DNA of 64,000 nucleotides from an uncultured Collinsella sp. (GTDB taxonomy: Bacteria > Actinomycetota > Coriobacteriia > Coriobacteriales > Coriobacteriaceae). The stretch lies in assembly GCA_900544095.1 (NCBI GenBank), contig UQTV01000006.1, forward strand, positions 1-64,000. The letters are read 5' to 3'. Below the pieces are notes generated by a model. That model did no database searches, was not told the DNA's origin, and worked only from the letters and a program-made list of their open reading frames with translations. Within the stretch, counting starts at the first letter, position 1. Each line of letters opens with the position of its first letter. The position numbers and the translations under genes are program-made. Positions 1 to 8,290 of the stretch are shown piece after piece.

Positions 1-115
1 CACTGAATGTGTCCATCCTCGCAGTATCCGGTTCTCAAGGTGCACGCCTGGCGGCTGATCCGGTCCGACCGGGCCGCGCGGCAAGGAGATATATTGCCAG
101 ACCGGAGGGGCGCCG
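1..115 (-). other. Possible rRNA-operon leader or spacer
   Basis: Read on the minus strand, this stretch holds CACCTTGAGAACCGGATACT, which resembles the boxA-proximal sequence found in leaders and 16S-23S spacers of many Gram-positive rRNA operons, followed by structured GC-rich sequence. If so, an rRNA gene begins just left of the window. No 16S 3' end or anti-Shine-Dalgarno sequence is visible to the right, so a 16S leader is more likely than an internal spacer. This is a resemblance only. Confidence 0.3.
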
Positions 116-588
116 GGGGCGGGAATCCCGTACTCCATATTTTGTTCACAAATGAATAGGTCCCTCAGTCACTTCACTGAGGTTATAACTGAAGCATCAG
201 CTTCTGATATTGGCGGTGACCAGCTGGTTTATAGATGTTGAGGCATCGGTCATCTCTGGAGCGCCACTTTACTCCAAAAGCATCGGTTATTTGTTTCCCG
301 TCGGTAAAAGGCAGGTTTTGTTCGCCAAGCGTTCCTATATATAGAAGTTCGGGTTCGAACCGTGCATCGGTAACAAAAAAGCGACCAGCCGGAGCCGATC
401 GCTTTCTATTCTATGCTGGAGCATCCAGAGGGGTGCTTCCGAACTCATTTTCTCGCTGCCATTCATGCTTTCGAAGCATCTTTCTACAGCCCTCGTTGTC
501 TATCCTCGTATCTCACAGGTCTTCCGGAAATTCACAAGCAGTCTTAGGGTCAATTTAGTTCTGCTTTCAGAGACTTGTTTGAGAGTTT
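116..588. other. Non-coding stretch with tRNA-tail repeat
   Basis: I see no convincing gene here. The stretch contains a 7-bp hairpin at 163-182 (CCTCAGT/ACTGAGG) with no T-run, three scattered copies of GCATCGGT, and the 67-bp repeat described separately. An open frame at 235-558 runs straight through that repeat and its terminator-like hairpin, so it is probably not coding. The sequence at 416-450 could be a decayed tRNA 3' end (GGAGCATCCAGAGGGG, then a CCGAAC remnant). Confidence 0.5.
349..415 (-). repeat. tRNA-tail repeat, copy 1, with terminator hairpin
   Basis: This roughly 67-bp block is an imperfect direct repeat of 1513-1580. Both have a plus-strand T-arm-like GGGTTCGAACC, then AACAAAAAAGCG, a GC-rich hairpin with AAGCGA/TCGCTT stem ends, and TCTATTCTATG. 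On the minus strand the hairpin followed by a T-run at 374-406 reads as a rho-independent terminator. In copy 2 this block lies directly downstream of tRNA-Lys; here no intact tRNA precedes it. Confidence 0.7.
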
Positions 589-1386
589 TTAAAGACAGTT
601 CAAAACAATAAGTGAGACACCATAAAGCAGAGCAAGATGAGCCGGATAGAAAATGTAGAAGAAATATTTGAGCTTCAGCCCTCGCTTGCCATTATAAAGA
701 TTGATAAGCAGCAACGAAACGACCGCGGCAGCAACATCAGGATTAAATATATTAGCTGTAGCAAACTCAAATCCGCCGCCAACTATATGGCATGACGAAA
801 GGAGCACTGCGCATACTGCAGCAAAGAACATCTTGGCCTTGCTGTCGTGGAATAAATAGAATGCAGCCACAAGCAGGATGCCATACACACCGCCATCTAG
901 TTTAGTGTATTCAGCTGCCAGTGCTGTCAAAACAATCAGAGCAGTTTCTGCGATGTACCTCTTCCATTTTGAAAGGCTTTGTATCTTTTCCAGAATTATC
1001 AAGAAGACCAAGCAAAGCAGGAGCTCACACATAACATTTTGTTGCCGAAGGTCAAATAGTTGCCCGGTTTGAACGAAATCGTATATGGGCTCCGCAATGA
1101 TTGCGAAGACAAGCATATTTCGCAGGTACCTCTTTATGTCATGAGTATGCAAAAATCCCTCAACTATCAAAAAGCAAAATAAGGGAAATGCAATTCTGCC
1201 AAGAACATGAAGCACATCCGAAGCCTCGCTTAGAATCGCCCACTGTTCGTCTGATATCTGATTGTACGATGCGTGAGTCATGATTCCATTGGTCAGGACG
1301 ATCCTGCTTACATGATCGAGAACCATCGAAATGGCCGCTATTATCTTTAATGTGCTGCCGCTAATTCCGTATCTATCTGTTTTCAT
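589..1386 (-). CDS. TraX family membrane protein
   Basis: This 265-residue polytopic membrane protein matches the TraX family, first known for N-acetylation of F-pilin and now seen widely in Gram-positive genomes and integrative elements. Family-like stretches are GSTLKIIAAISMVLDH near residues 10-25, GRIAFPLFCFLIVEGF near 63-78 and RNMLVFAIIAEPIYD near 89-103, followed by several hydrophobic helices. The start ATG follows AAAGAAAGGAAA on the minus strand. The gene sits alone between two copies of a tRNA-tail repeat and directly after a copy of the tRNA-Lys 3' end, which suggests acquisition by integration. Its substrate in this organism is unknown. Confidence 0.85.
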   Translation of the reverse strand: MKTDRYGISGSTLKIIAAISMVLDHVSRIVLTNGIMTHASYNQISDEQWAILSEASDVLHVLGRIAFPLFCFLIVEGFLHTHDIKRYLRNMLVFAIIAEPIYDFVQTGQLFDLRQQNVMCELLLCLVFLIILEKIQSLSKWKRYIAETALIVLTALAAEYTKLDGGVYGILLVAAFYLFHDSKAKMFFAAVCAVLLSSCHIVGGGFEFATANIFNPDVAAAVVSLLLINLYNGKRGLKLKYFFYIFYPAHLALLYGVSLIVLNCL

Positions 1387-1404
1387 TTCGTTTTCCTTTC
1401 TTTG

Positions 1405-1539
1405 GGTGGGCCGTCAGAGGTTCGGCCTGCTCTGCAGACGGCCGCTGCGGCGCTTCGCGCCTTGCGCGCTGCGCTGGCAAACGCTCACGCGTTTACTCAG
1501 CTCCGCGCCCTTTCGGGTTCGAACCCATGTCGCGGCAAC
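1405..1539 (-). repeat. tRNA-Lys tail element: 3'-end copy, hairpins, inverted T-arm
   Basis: Positions 1405-1424 copy the last 20 nt of the tRNA-Lys gene (1581-1600) with one mismatch, including part of CCA and the T-loop. About 90 bp of palindrome-rich DNA follows (GCGCTTCGCGC; AAACGC TCAC GCGTTT). A T-arm-like GGGTTCGAACCC at 1515-1526 then faces the opposite way to the tRNA. The same architecture, with similar hairpin sequence, lies beside tRNA-Gly at 13021-13211. Open frames across this stretch are artefacts of its low complexity. Confidence 0.7.
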
Positions 1540-1580
1540 AAAAAAGCGGCCGGCATCCGCCAGTCGCTTTTCTATTCTAT
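1513..1580 (-). repeat. tRNA-tail repeat, copy 2
   Basis: This is the right-hand partner of 349-415: the same order of T-arm-like palindrome, A-run, GC hairpin and TCTATTCTATG. It abuts the 3' CCA of tRNA-Lys. The pair brackets the TraX gene. Confidence 0.7.
1540..1571 (-). terminator. Terminator of tRNA-Lys
   Basis: On the minus strand, stem AAGCG-A-CTGGC, loop GGAT and GCCGG-C-CGCTT are followed by six T. It lies about 10 nt after the tRNA CCA end. Confidence 0.8.
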
Positions 1581-1655
1581 GGTGGGCCGTCAGGGGTTCG
1601 AACCCTGGACCTTGGGATTAAAAGTCCCCTGCTCTGCCAGCTGAGCTAACGGCCC
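1580..1655 (-). tRNA. tRNA-Lys (UUU)
   Basis: The cloverleaf is complete: acceptor GGGCCGT/ACGGCCC, D-arm GCTC..GAGC, anticodon loop CTTTTAA (anticodon TTT), T-arm with GGTTCGAACCC, discriminator A and an encoded CCA. The anticodon stem has one outer G-A mismatch (27-43). Confidence 0.95.
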
Positions 1656-1683
1656 GCGGGTGGCATTGTACCACGGTCTGGGG

Positions 1684-2964
1684 CTATTCCCAACTCCATT
1701 GGCCGTTCTGGAAAATCACAACTTCACGTCCATCAGGCGTAATGCCCGTAATATCGATATCGTCCGTGCCGATCATAAAATCGACGTGCGTGCTCGAGAC
1801 GTTAACGCCATGCTCCAGGAGCTCCTCCTTGGACATGTCATACCCACCCTCGATGCATTCGGGGAAACCGACACCCAGCGCGAGATGGCAGCTAGCGTTC
1901 TCATCATAGAGCGTGTCATAGAATAGAACGCCACTTTCACGGATCGGCGTGTTCTTGGAGATAAGCGCGACCTCACCCAGATGAGCGGCACCTTCATCGG
2001 TGTCAATAATGCTCGCAAGCGTCGCCTTACCCACGCGGGCATCGTAGTCCACTACGCGGCCCGCCTCGAACTTAATCCAAAAATCGTCAACCTTGTTACC
2101 GTGGTGAATGAGCGGCATAGCCGAATACACGATACCGTCGGCACGCATACGATCAGGCGAGGTGAAGACTTCCTCGGTGGGAATGTTGGGGAAGAAGGGG
2201 TACCCATCGGGCGTCTTGCCCTTGCCGCCGGCCCACTCGTGACCTTTCGTCATGCCAATCGTCAGATCGGTTCCATTTGCCGAGGTGTAATGCAGGTAGT
2301 CGAAACGATTGTCGTTCAGGAAACGCAGGTTCTTTTCGAATGCGGCGTCATGGAGTTCCCAGTCGCTCTCCGGGTCCTGGCCATCGGCGCGAGCGGTATG
2401 CAGAATCGCATTCCACAGCTTATAGATTGCAACCTCATCGGCGTCTCCCGGGAACACCTCGCGCGCCCAGGCAACGACCGGCGCGCCGGCGATGCACCAC
2501 GGGTTGATGTTGTAGTCCAGTCCGCGGCGGAAGACCTTGCACTGCGTGTTCCTTGCCTTAGAAGCTGCAGCAGGCTTAGCGGGATCGATGCCCTTAAGAG
2601 CGGCAGGATCCGCCCCCTCGATAAAGACAAAGCAGGCACCATCCTGGGCCAGGGAATCCAGCTGCATGCGCTTCCACTCGGGCGTCTGCTCAAAATAGCT
2701 TTTATCGACATGCTCGTACGTGAGCCTCGTCACGGCATCATCGGCCCAAATGACCGTCACGTGGCCAGCGCCGGCGGCATAAGCCTCCGCGACCACCACG
2801 CGGGCAAAAGGCGCGCACTCGACCGGAGACTGAACGACAACCTCCTGGCCGGGCTTGACGTTTACGCCCTTGCGGACAACCAGACGCGCATAGTTTTTAA
2901 TCTTGGGCTCCAGGGCCTTCATGCCCTCCAGAGCTTCTTCGACCGTCAGGGCAGCTCGAATCAT
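1684..2964 (-). CDS. M29 family aminopeptidase
   Basis: This matches the M29 (AmpS/PepS-type) metal-dependent aminopeptidases, cytoplasmic enzymes that remove N-terminal residues from peptides. Typical features are the early KPGQEVVVQSPVE segment, DLTIGMTKGHEW, FPNIPTEEVFTSPDR (carrying conserved metal-site glutamates), EVALI and the late HLALGVGFPECI and STHVDFMIG segments with conserved His and Asp. Length fits the family (about 410). I prefer the ATG at 2964 because GGAG lies seven bases upstream; the in-frame ATG four codons earlier has no ribosome site. It stands alone, ending just before tRNA-Lys. Confidence 0.88.
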   Translation of the reverse strand: MIRAALTVEEALEGMKALEPKIKNYARLVVRKGVNVKPGQEVVVQSPVECAPFARVVVAEAYAAGAGHVTVIWADDAVTRLTYEHVDKSYFEQTPEWKRMQLDSLAQDGACFVFIEGADPAALKGIDPAKPAAASKARNTQCKVFRRGLDYNINPWCIAGAPVVAWAREVFPGDADEVAIYKLWNAILHTARADGQDPESDWELHDAAFEKNLRFLNDNRFDYLHYTSANGTDLTIGMTKGHEWAGGKGKTPDGYPFFPNIPTEEVFTSPDRMRADGIVYSAMPLIHHGNKVDDFWIKFEAGRVVDYDARVGKATLASIIDTDEGAAHLGEVALISKNTPIRESGVLFYDTLYDENASCHLALGVGFPECIEGGYDMSKEELLEHGVNVSSTHVDFMIGTDDIDITGITPDGREVVIFQNGQWSWE

Positions 2965-2992
2965 GTGCCACTCCATCTATCTATAGAACAGT

Positions 2993-3022
2993 AAAAAGCG
3001 CGCCGCAAAAACGACGCGCCTT
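2993..3022 (-). terminator. Terminator downstream of the 3053-3628 gene
   Basis: On the minus strand GGCGCGTCG, loop TTTTTG and CGGCGCGC are followed by a T-run. It ends the purC-hypothetical transcript. Confidence 0.7.
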
Positions 3023-3052
3023 ATATCTTAGCGATAAGTATGCATGCAAACG

Positions 3053-3628
3053 CTATTTCTTCTTGGAGTCCTTTTTGTCCTCCTCGGCAGCCGCGCGCTC
3101 AATAAGAGCGTTGAGCTTGTTCTCGGACATGCCCTCGGCCTGCGTGCGGTACATGTTACGCAGGGGACGAATACGAACGAAGTCGTAAATAAAGTCACCC
3201 AAAATGACGACGTAGGACAAAACGATGCCGACCATCTGGACAGGGCTGGACACCATGCCAGCGGGAGCGAAGTAGAGCGAAGCCCAAATTGCCACGACGA
3301 GTACCATGCCGATAGTAAGCACGGCCCACCAGATACGACGGCGCTTGGTGTAGTCCTCATCCTGCTTGAGAAGGATATTCGACACCGTGTAGATGCGGTC
3401 CTCCTTGGCGCGCTGCTTAGCCTTGCGGGCGCGCTTCTCCTCTTTAGAGAGGCCCTCGAGATTCTCGCCCTTCTCGAGCTCTTTGCGGCGTGCCTTAGAC
3501 GAAGCCGGCACGACGCGGACAGAGCTCGCTGCCTGACGGGCGGGCTTGGCGGATGCAGCGGACTTGCGCGCAACCCCGGTAACCTCGTGGGATTGCGTGC
3601 GCTTGTTCGTGGCGCTACGGGTACTCAC
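3053..3628 (-). CDS. Hypothetical basic two-helix membrane protein
   Basis: The first 95 or so residues are hydrophilic and very rich in Lys, Arg, Ser and Ala (KRARKAKQRAKEDR). Two hydrophobic helices follow, roughly residues 99-120 and 130-148, then a Lys-rich tail (DKKDSKKK). I recognise no catalytic motif. It starts with GTG directly after the purC stop codon, so the two are probably cotranscribed and translationally coupled. The basic ends suggest contact with nucleic acid or lipid headgroups, which is a guess. Confidence 0.7.
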   Translation of the reverse strand: MSTRSATNKRTQSHEVTGVARKSAASAKPARQAASSVRVVPASSKARRKELEKGENLEGLSKEEKRARKAKQRAKEDRIYTVSNILLKQDEDYTKRRRIWWAVLTIGMVLVVAIWASLYFAPAGMVSSPVQMVGIVLSYVVILGDFIYDFVRIRPLRNMYRTQAEGMSENKLNALIERAAAEEDKKDSKKK

Positions 3629-4516
3629 TTATGCGTTCTCCTTCATGCTTGTGAACTGGGAGCCCGTGATGATCTGGAAGGCCTCGCGATAGCGCTCGGA
3701 CGTGCCATCGATGACCTCGGCGGGCAGGTGCGGGGTCTCCCCCGTCATATCCCAGTTGGCTTTGAGCCAATTGCGGACGAATTGCTTGTCGTAGCTGGGC
3801 TGAATCTTGCCCTCCTCGTAGCTGGCGGCAGGCCAGAAACGGCTGGAGTCGGGCGTGAGGCACTCGTCGATCAGCGTAACCTTGCCATCGATGACACCGA
3901 ACTCGAACTTGGTGTCGGCAATGATGATGCCACGGGTCGCTGCATACTCGGCGGCAGCCTTGTAGATCTTGAGGGAAAGGTCGCGAATCTGCGTGGCGAT
4001 GTCCTCGCCCACGATCTCGCAGCAACGCTCGAACGAGATGTTCTCGTCGTGGTCACCGATCTCGGCCTTCGTGGACGGCGTAAACAGCGGCTCGGGAAGC
4101 TTGGAAGCCTCGGTCAGGCCCTCAGGCAGCTGGATGCCGCAGACGGTGCCGTTCTCGTCGTAGGTCTTCTTGCCCGAACCGGTCAGATAGCCGCGGACGA
4201 TGCACTCGATAGGAATCGTCTGGGCCTTCTTAACCAGCATGGCGCGGCCGGCGAGGTAGTCACGATACTCAGCAAACTCCTCAGGGAAATCCGCCGGGTC
4301 GATGGAAACGAGGTGGTTGGGAACGATGTCGGCAAACTTATCGAACCAGAATGCCGAGATGCGGTTGAGCACCTCTCCCTTAAACGGAATCTCGTCGGGA
4401 AGAATGAAGTCGAACGCAGAAATGCGGTCGGTGGCGACCATCAGCAGGTTTTCACCGGCATCGTAGATATCACGAACCTTGCCACGGGAATCCGGACGAC
4501 GCTCCATCGTTGTCAC
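3629..4516 (-). CDS. purC: SAICAR synthetase (PurC)
   Basis: This is phosphoribosylaminoimidazole-succinocarboxamide synthase, which joins CAIR and aspartate using ATP in purine synthesis. Visible hallmarks are RGKVRDIYDAGENLLMVATD with the nucleotide loop, RISAFDFILPDEIPFKG, ECIVRGYLTGSG, DTKFEFGVIDGKVTLIDE and TPDSSRFWP. Length is normal for the larger bacterial form. I chose the GTG at 4516 because AAGGAG lies eight bases upstream; a GTG three codons earlier would overlap that site. Other pur genes in the window (purB, purA, purD) are at separate loci. Confidence 0.95.
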   Translation of the reverse strand: MTTMERRPDSRGKVRDIYDAGENLLMVATDRISAFDFILPDEIPFKGEVLNRISAFWFDKFADIVPNHLVSIDPADFPEEFAEYRDYLAGRAMLVKKAQTIPIECIVRGYLTGSGKKTYDENGTVCGIQLPEGLTEASKLPEPLFTPSTKAEIGDHDENISFERCCEIVGEDIATQIRDLSLKIYKAAAEYAATRGIIIADTKFEFGVIDGKVTLIDECLTPDSSRFWPAASYEEGKIQPSYDKQFVRNWLKANWDMTGETPHLPAEVIDGTSERYREAFQIITGSQFTSMKENA

Positions 4517-4625
4517 GTGAGTCACTCCTTACCAAAATACGACAGTAATGCGGGTTCTTTCCCGCACGTTTTCGCAAACTCGGAGCGGCAGGGACGAAAC
4601 CCCTCCTTCACCGAATAGCGAAAAG

Positions 4626-6191
4626 CTAGTGCTCCATTGTAGTAGATGCCGCGTCCGCCGTGTGCTCGCGAGGCAGATGAATCGTAAAAGTCGTACCCTT
4701 TCCAAGCTCCGACTCCACGGATATGTAGCCGTGATGGCGCTCGACGATCTGTTTAGTCACGGCGAGGCCCACGCCCAGACCGCCCGCCTCACGGGCACGG
4801 CTGGCATCGGCGCGCCAAAAACGGCCGAAGATGCGCGACAAGTCATCCTTGGCAATACCGATGCCGGTATCAGAAACGGCGATGCTGACGTGTTTGCGGT
4901 CACTGAGCACCGACACCACGACCCAACCGCCCTCGGGGGTGTAGCGCATGGCGTTGCTCATGAGATTGATGACGCATTGTGTGATCATGTCGGGATCGGC
5001 TTCGACGACATCGTCGTGACCTTGGGTCTCGTCAGCAAAGCGCAAGCGCAGATCGCGGTCGACAAACAGGCGCTCCTGGGCATTGACGATGGAACGCACG
5101 AAAGGAACCATGTCCACCGGCTCAAGGTTGAGCGGAGCCGTGCTGTTTTCCATGCGCGACAGGTCGAGCATCTGCTGCACCAGACGAGCCAGGCGACGCG
5201 TCTCGGAAGCAACAGTCTCCAAGTGCTCATCGTCGGTAGGATATACGCCATCCTGCATGGCCTCGACCGTTGCGAGCATGGCCATAAGCGGAGTGCGAAG
5301 TTCGTGAGCCACGTCCGAGGTCAAACGTTTCTCGTGTTTCATATCCTTCTCGAGCGATGTGGCCATCTCATCGAATGTCTCGCCCAGTTGATCGATCTCG
5401 TCATCGCCGCGCAAGCCCGTACGAGCAGACAGATCGCCATCGCGAATTTGCTTGGCCGTGCTGGTAATACGGTGAATCGGCTTGGTGAGCATGCGCGACA
5501 CGAGTGATCCGATAACGACCGAAATGCAAACTGCAACAACCGCAGCAAGGGCCATGGCGTTAAAGGTCTTCTCCCTAAACGCAGAATCTGCCTTGGTGAG
5601 CAAGGCATCGGAGCCGATGGCCCACAGCTTTACTTGTCCGACATGCTCGCCGGAAGACGTTATGATTTCGACGTTTGCAACGCTATCGGAGCCGGTGGGA
5701 GCCGACGAGACCGGACTATGCGATGCTTTTTTCCCGCTCGAGCTGCTCGACGGCGATTCGTTCTCGCGCACATCGGCGGTCGCGCTTGCCGAAGGCCATG
5801 AGTCGTCATAAACGACAACGCCTTTCTTGTTGACGACCTGCATACCCAAATCGTCGGACACCAAACTCGATGTCGCGACCGTACGTAGCTCGCCCGCAGT
5901 CCAATTGCCGTTTTCCTCATACGACGTCGCAAGCTTTTCGGCAGCGGAATTTGCGATTTCGACGATATTGGAGCGCGTGTAATCCGAAAAGACCGTGCCC
6001 CACACAACAGAGACCACGCCCACCAGCACCAATACCGTCATGAGCGATGTCAGAGCAAAAGCAAGTGCCATGCGCGAGGGATAGCTCATCGTTGGCCGTG
6101 AATCGGAGCGAGGCGTGTTCCAACTAGCCTTGGAACCCGCCTCGCTCTCCTGCTTGTGCTTTTGTCCGATTTCAAAGCGCGCAGGTGTCAT
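4626..6191 (-). CDS. Sensor histidine kinase (HAMP, HisKA)
   Basis: This membrane kinase pairs with the response regulator just upstream. It has a first helix near residues 41-63, an extracytoplasmic sensor of about 145 residues with a Ser-rich stretch near 145-165, a second helix near 211-233 and a HAMP linker (LTKPIHRITSTAKQIRDGDL). The phospho-acceptor motif SDVAHELRTPL gives His296. The ATPase domain carries NLMSNAMRY (N box), DTGIGI and GGLGVGLAV. The ligand is unknown. A weak AGGGA precedes the start, 11 bases after the regulator stop, so the pair is one operon. Confidence 0.9.
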   Translation of the reverse strand: MTPARFEIGQKHKQESEAGSKASWNTPRSDSRPTMSYPSRMALAFALTSLMTVLVLVGVVSVVWGTVFSDYTRSNIVEIANSAAEKLATSYEENGNWTAGELRTVATSSLVSDDLGMQVVNKKGVVVYDDSWPSASATADVRENESPSSSSSGKKASHSPVSSAPTGSDSVANVEIITSSGEHVGQVKLWAIGSDALLTKADSAFREKTFNAMALAAVVAVCISVVIGSLVSRMLTKPIHRITSTAKQIRDGDLSARTGLRGDDEIDQLGETFDEMATSLEKDMKHEKRLTSDVAHELRTPLMAMLATVEAMQDGVYPTDDEHLETVASETRRLARLVQQMLDLSRMENSTAPLNLEPVDMVPFVRSIVNAQERLFVDRDLRLRFADETQGHDDVVEADPDMITQCVINLMSNAMRYTPEGGWVVVSVLSDRKHVSIAVSDTGIGIAKDDLSRIFGRFWRADASRAREAGGLGVGLAVTKQIVERHHGYISVESELGKGTTFTIHLPREHTADAASTTMEH

Positions 6192-6202
6192 ATGTGATTT
6201 CC

Positions 6203-6925
6203 CTATTTCTCGTCCGACTTATCGGTCTTGGCCGGAGCCTCGAAGCGATAGCCGACACCGTGGACGGTGTAGAGCCACTTGGGCTTCTTGGGGTCGTCGC
6301 CCAGCTTGGCGCGAAGGTTCTTCACGTGGCTGTCGATGGTGCGCTCGTAACCCTCAAAGTCGTAGCCGAGCACTTTCTCGACCAGCTCCATGCGGTTGTA
6401 GACGCGGCCGGGGTGGCGGGCAAGCGTGGTGAGCAGCTTGAACTCGGAAGCCGTCAGGTCGACTTCCTTGCCCTCGACCAAAATCTTGTGGCCCGAGATG
6501 TCAATGACCAGATCGCCGAAGTCGAGCACCTCGACGGCCGGCTCATCGGCCTGGTGGGCACGGCGGAACAAGGCGCGTACGCGCGCGACAAGCTCGCGCG
6601 GCGAGAACGGCTTGATCAGGTAGTCGTCGGCACCGAGCTCGAGGCCGATAATACGGTCCTCGATCTCGCCCTTGGCCGTCAGCATAATGATGGGGACATC
6701 CGAGGTATCGCGAATGGTGCGGCAAACGCGCTCGCCGGGAATCTTAGGGAGCATGAGGTCGAGCACGACCAGGTCGAACTGATGCTTCTCGAACTCCTCG
6801 ATAGCGGACTGGCCGTCGCCGACGCCCACAACCCAATAGCCCTCGCGCTCGAGATAGGCAGCGACAGCGTCACGGATTGCCATCTCATCCTCGACCAGCA
6901 GAATCTTTTTTGCATCTGAAGCCAT
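6203..6925 (-). CDS. OmpR-family response regulator
   Basis: This has an N-terminal receiver domain (ILLVEDE acidic pocket, VVLDLMLP giving phospho-Asp56, LTAKG, and LIKPFSP with the conserved Lys) and a C-terminal winged helix (DLTASEFKLLTTLARHPGRV, ERTIDSHVKNLRAKLG, YTVHGVGYRF). I prefer the ATG at 6925, which follows GGGGGG at good spacing, over an upstream TTG. It is the first gene of the two-component operon; targets cannot be read from the sequence. Confidence 0.93.
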   Translation of the reverse strand: MASDAKKILLVEDEMAIRDAVAAYLEREGYWVVGVGDGQSAIEEFEKHQFDLVVLDLMLPKIPGERVCRTIRDTSDVPIIMLTAKGEIEDRIIGLELGADDYLIKPFSPRELVARVRALFRRAHQADEPAVEVLDFGDLVIDISGHKILVEGKEVDLTASEFKLLTTLARHPGRVYNRMELVEKVLGYDFEGYERTIDSHVKNLRAKLGDDPKKPKWLYTVHGVGYRFEAPAKTDKSDEK

Positions 6926-7078
6926 AACACGGCCCCCCTGTCTCAATCAGCTAAGAACAAGCCCATTTTAACGCACCTGAGCCCGCCGGATGCCACTATG
7001 ACGCGGCAGCTCGGCGGGCGGTACTCACAATTACAACGCGTTTATTCCCCTGTTGGCGCCTTTTTAACCCCTCTAAGC

Positions 7079-8290
7079 TTAAAGAGAGAATAGGCGTGCG
7101 GTGACCGTCTCGGGTATACCCTGGCTGTTGCGCACCGTGGCGTACGTAAGGAATGAGTCCGATTTTCCCGCCGTAGCTGGATAATCGCCATATTCCAAAG
7201 CGCGGTCGGGCGACAACAGCGAGCCATAGGTCTTGGCAGAGGTGTCGATGAGAAAATGCGATGCCTGTACCTTAACGAGATATTTATTCTTCTTGCCGGC
7301 AGCACATGCGAGCGGCTCGCGGGACAGAAAGAGGTATGGCCCTCCCTCATTACCGATATACGTGCCCATGTTGCCCAGGCTGCCCACGTCACTATAGGTC
7401 GCCTCGATAGAAAACACGAAGGTATCGCCCATATATACGGCCTCGAAAGGCGAGACTGACGAGGGAAGGACTAGCTGGGCACGTTTGGTGTTGTTGCCAT
7501 CGGTCAGATCGATTGCCGTTATGCCATAGTAGACGCCTTCGTCGTTGCGGACACGCGGCGAGATGGTCAAAATGCCGTCGCTCGCGCGCGGGGCCGATGC
7601 AAAGCGGCCCATCGATTTCCAAATTACCTCGGCCTTGGATTCATCAAGCGAGCGACGATAGCAAAACGAATCACTACTCGTTTTATTGCCGCCTGCCGAA
7701 GGCATTTTATACCAGATGACCGATGACCCGAACGCCGTAAACAGGGGCGGATCATAGTCCTTGCCACCTCGATCGAGCTCAGCCACGTCGCCAGAGAGCG
7801 AAGCGCCCGACAGATTTTGAGCGTAGAGCTTCCACGATGAATTGGCAAAGTTCATCTCAACCCACGCAAACACGCCATCGCCGGCACGGACATCGTAAAA
7901 AGCATATCCCGTGCCCTCGATAGGATCCTCGATTAATGTGGTAAGCGAGCCATCGCCCAGGTTGAGCACACCAAGCGTATTGGCATGCAGAGCAGAAGCA
8001 GGCGCCATCATCGCGGCGGCGTAGTCGCCATCGCAGTAGTACAGCAGCGTGCCCAGCGGCAGCGTCCACGACGCCGCCGGCTCAAGATCGATATCAACAG
8101 CTTCGTACTCATCAGTGATCGAGACAATCTTCGAATCGTCCTTGATAACCTGCGGCTCGCCGGCGGCATCGTCGCTGGTGCCCGTTTTTTTCGAGCAACC
8201 GGCAAGCACCGTGGCAGCCCCCGCGGCAGCACCGCCGAGCACAAAGCCACGGCGCGATATTCCATTCTTGATGTGGTCGGCGATACCCAT
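7079..8290 (-). CDS. Tat-exported lipoprotein of unknown function
   Basis: The N-terminus carries a twin-arginine signal (SRRGFVLGG) followed by a lipobox (LAGC), so the protein is probably folded before export and then lipid-anchored. The mature part (about 370 residues) has repeated short beta-like segments, such as GTLLYYCDGDYAAAMMAPAS and GDTFVFSIEATYS, suggesting a beta-propeller. I do not recognise a named family. The start at 8290 overlaps the stop of the TSCPD gene (TAATG), indicating translational coupling. An in-frame start 18 codons earlier would lie inside that gene. Confidence 0.75.
   Translation of the reverse strand: MGIADHIKNGISRRGFVLGGAAAGAATVLAGCSKKTGTSDDAAGEPQVIKDDSKIVSITDEYEAVDIDLEPAASWTLPLGTLLYYCDGDYAAAMMAPASALHANTLGVLNLGDGSLTTLIEDPIEGTGYAFYDVRAGDGVFAWVEMNFANSSWKLYAQNLSGASLSGDVAELDRGGKDYDPPLFTAFGSSVIWYKMPSAGGNKTSSDSFCYRRSLDESKAEVIWKSMGRFASAPRASDGILTISPRVRNDEGVYYGITAIDLTDGNNTKRAQLVLPSSVSPFEAVYMGDTFVFSIEATYSDVGSLGNMGTYIGNEGGPYLFLSREPLACAAGKKNKYLVKVQASHFLIDTSAKTYGSLLSPDRALEYGDYPATAGKSDSFLTYATVRNSQGIPETVTARLFSL

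Noticed and set aside
163..182. Hairpin CCTCAGT/ACTGAGG as a terminator
   Set aside because: No T-run follows on either strand and no gene ends nearby.
235..558. A 107-codon plus-strand frame near the left end
   Set aside because: It spans the tRNA-tail repeat and its terminator hairpin and its product has no recognisable features.
1402..1644. Short plus-strand open frames across the tRNA-Lys region
   Set aside because: They read through a tRNA gene, its terminator and repeat DNA, and have no plausible ribosome site.
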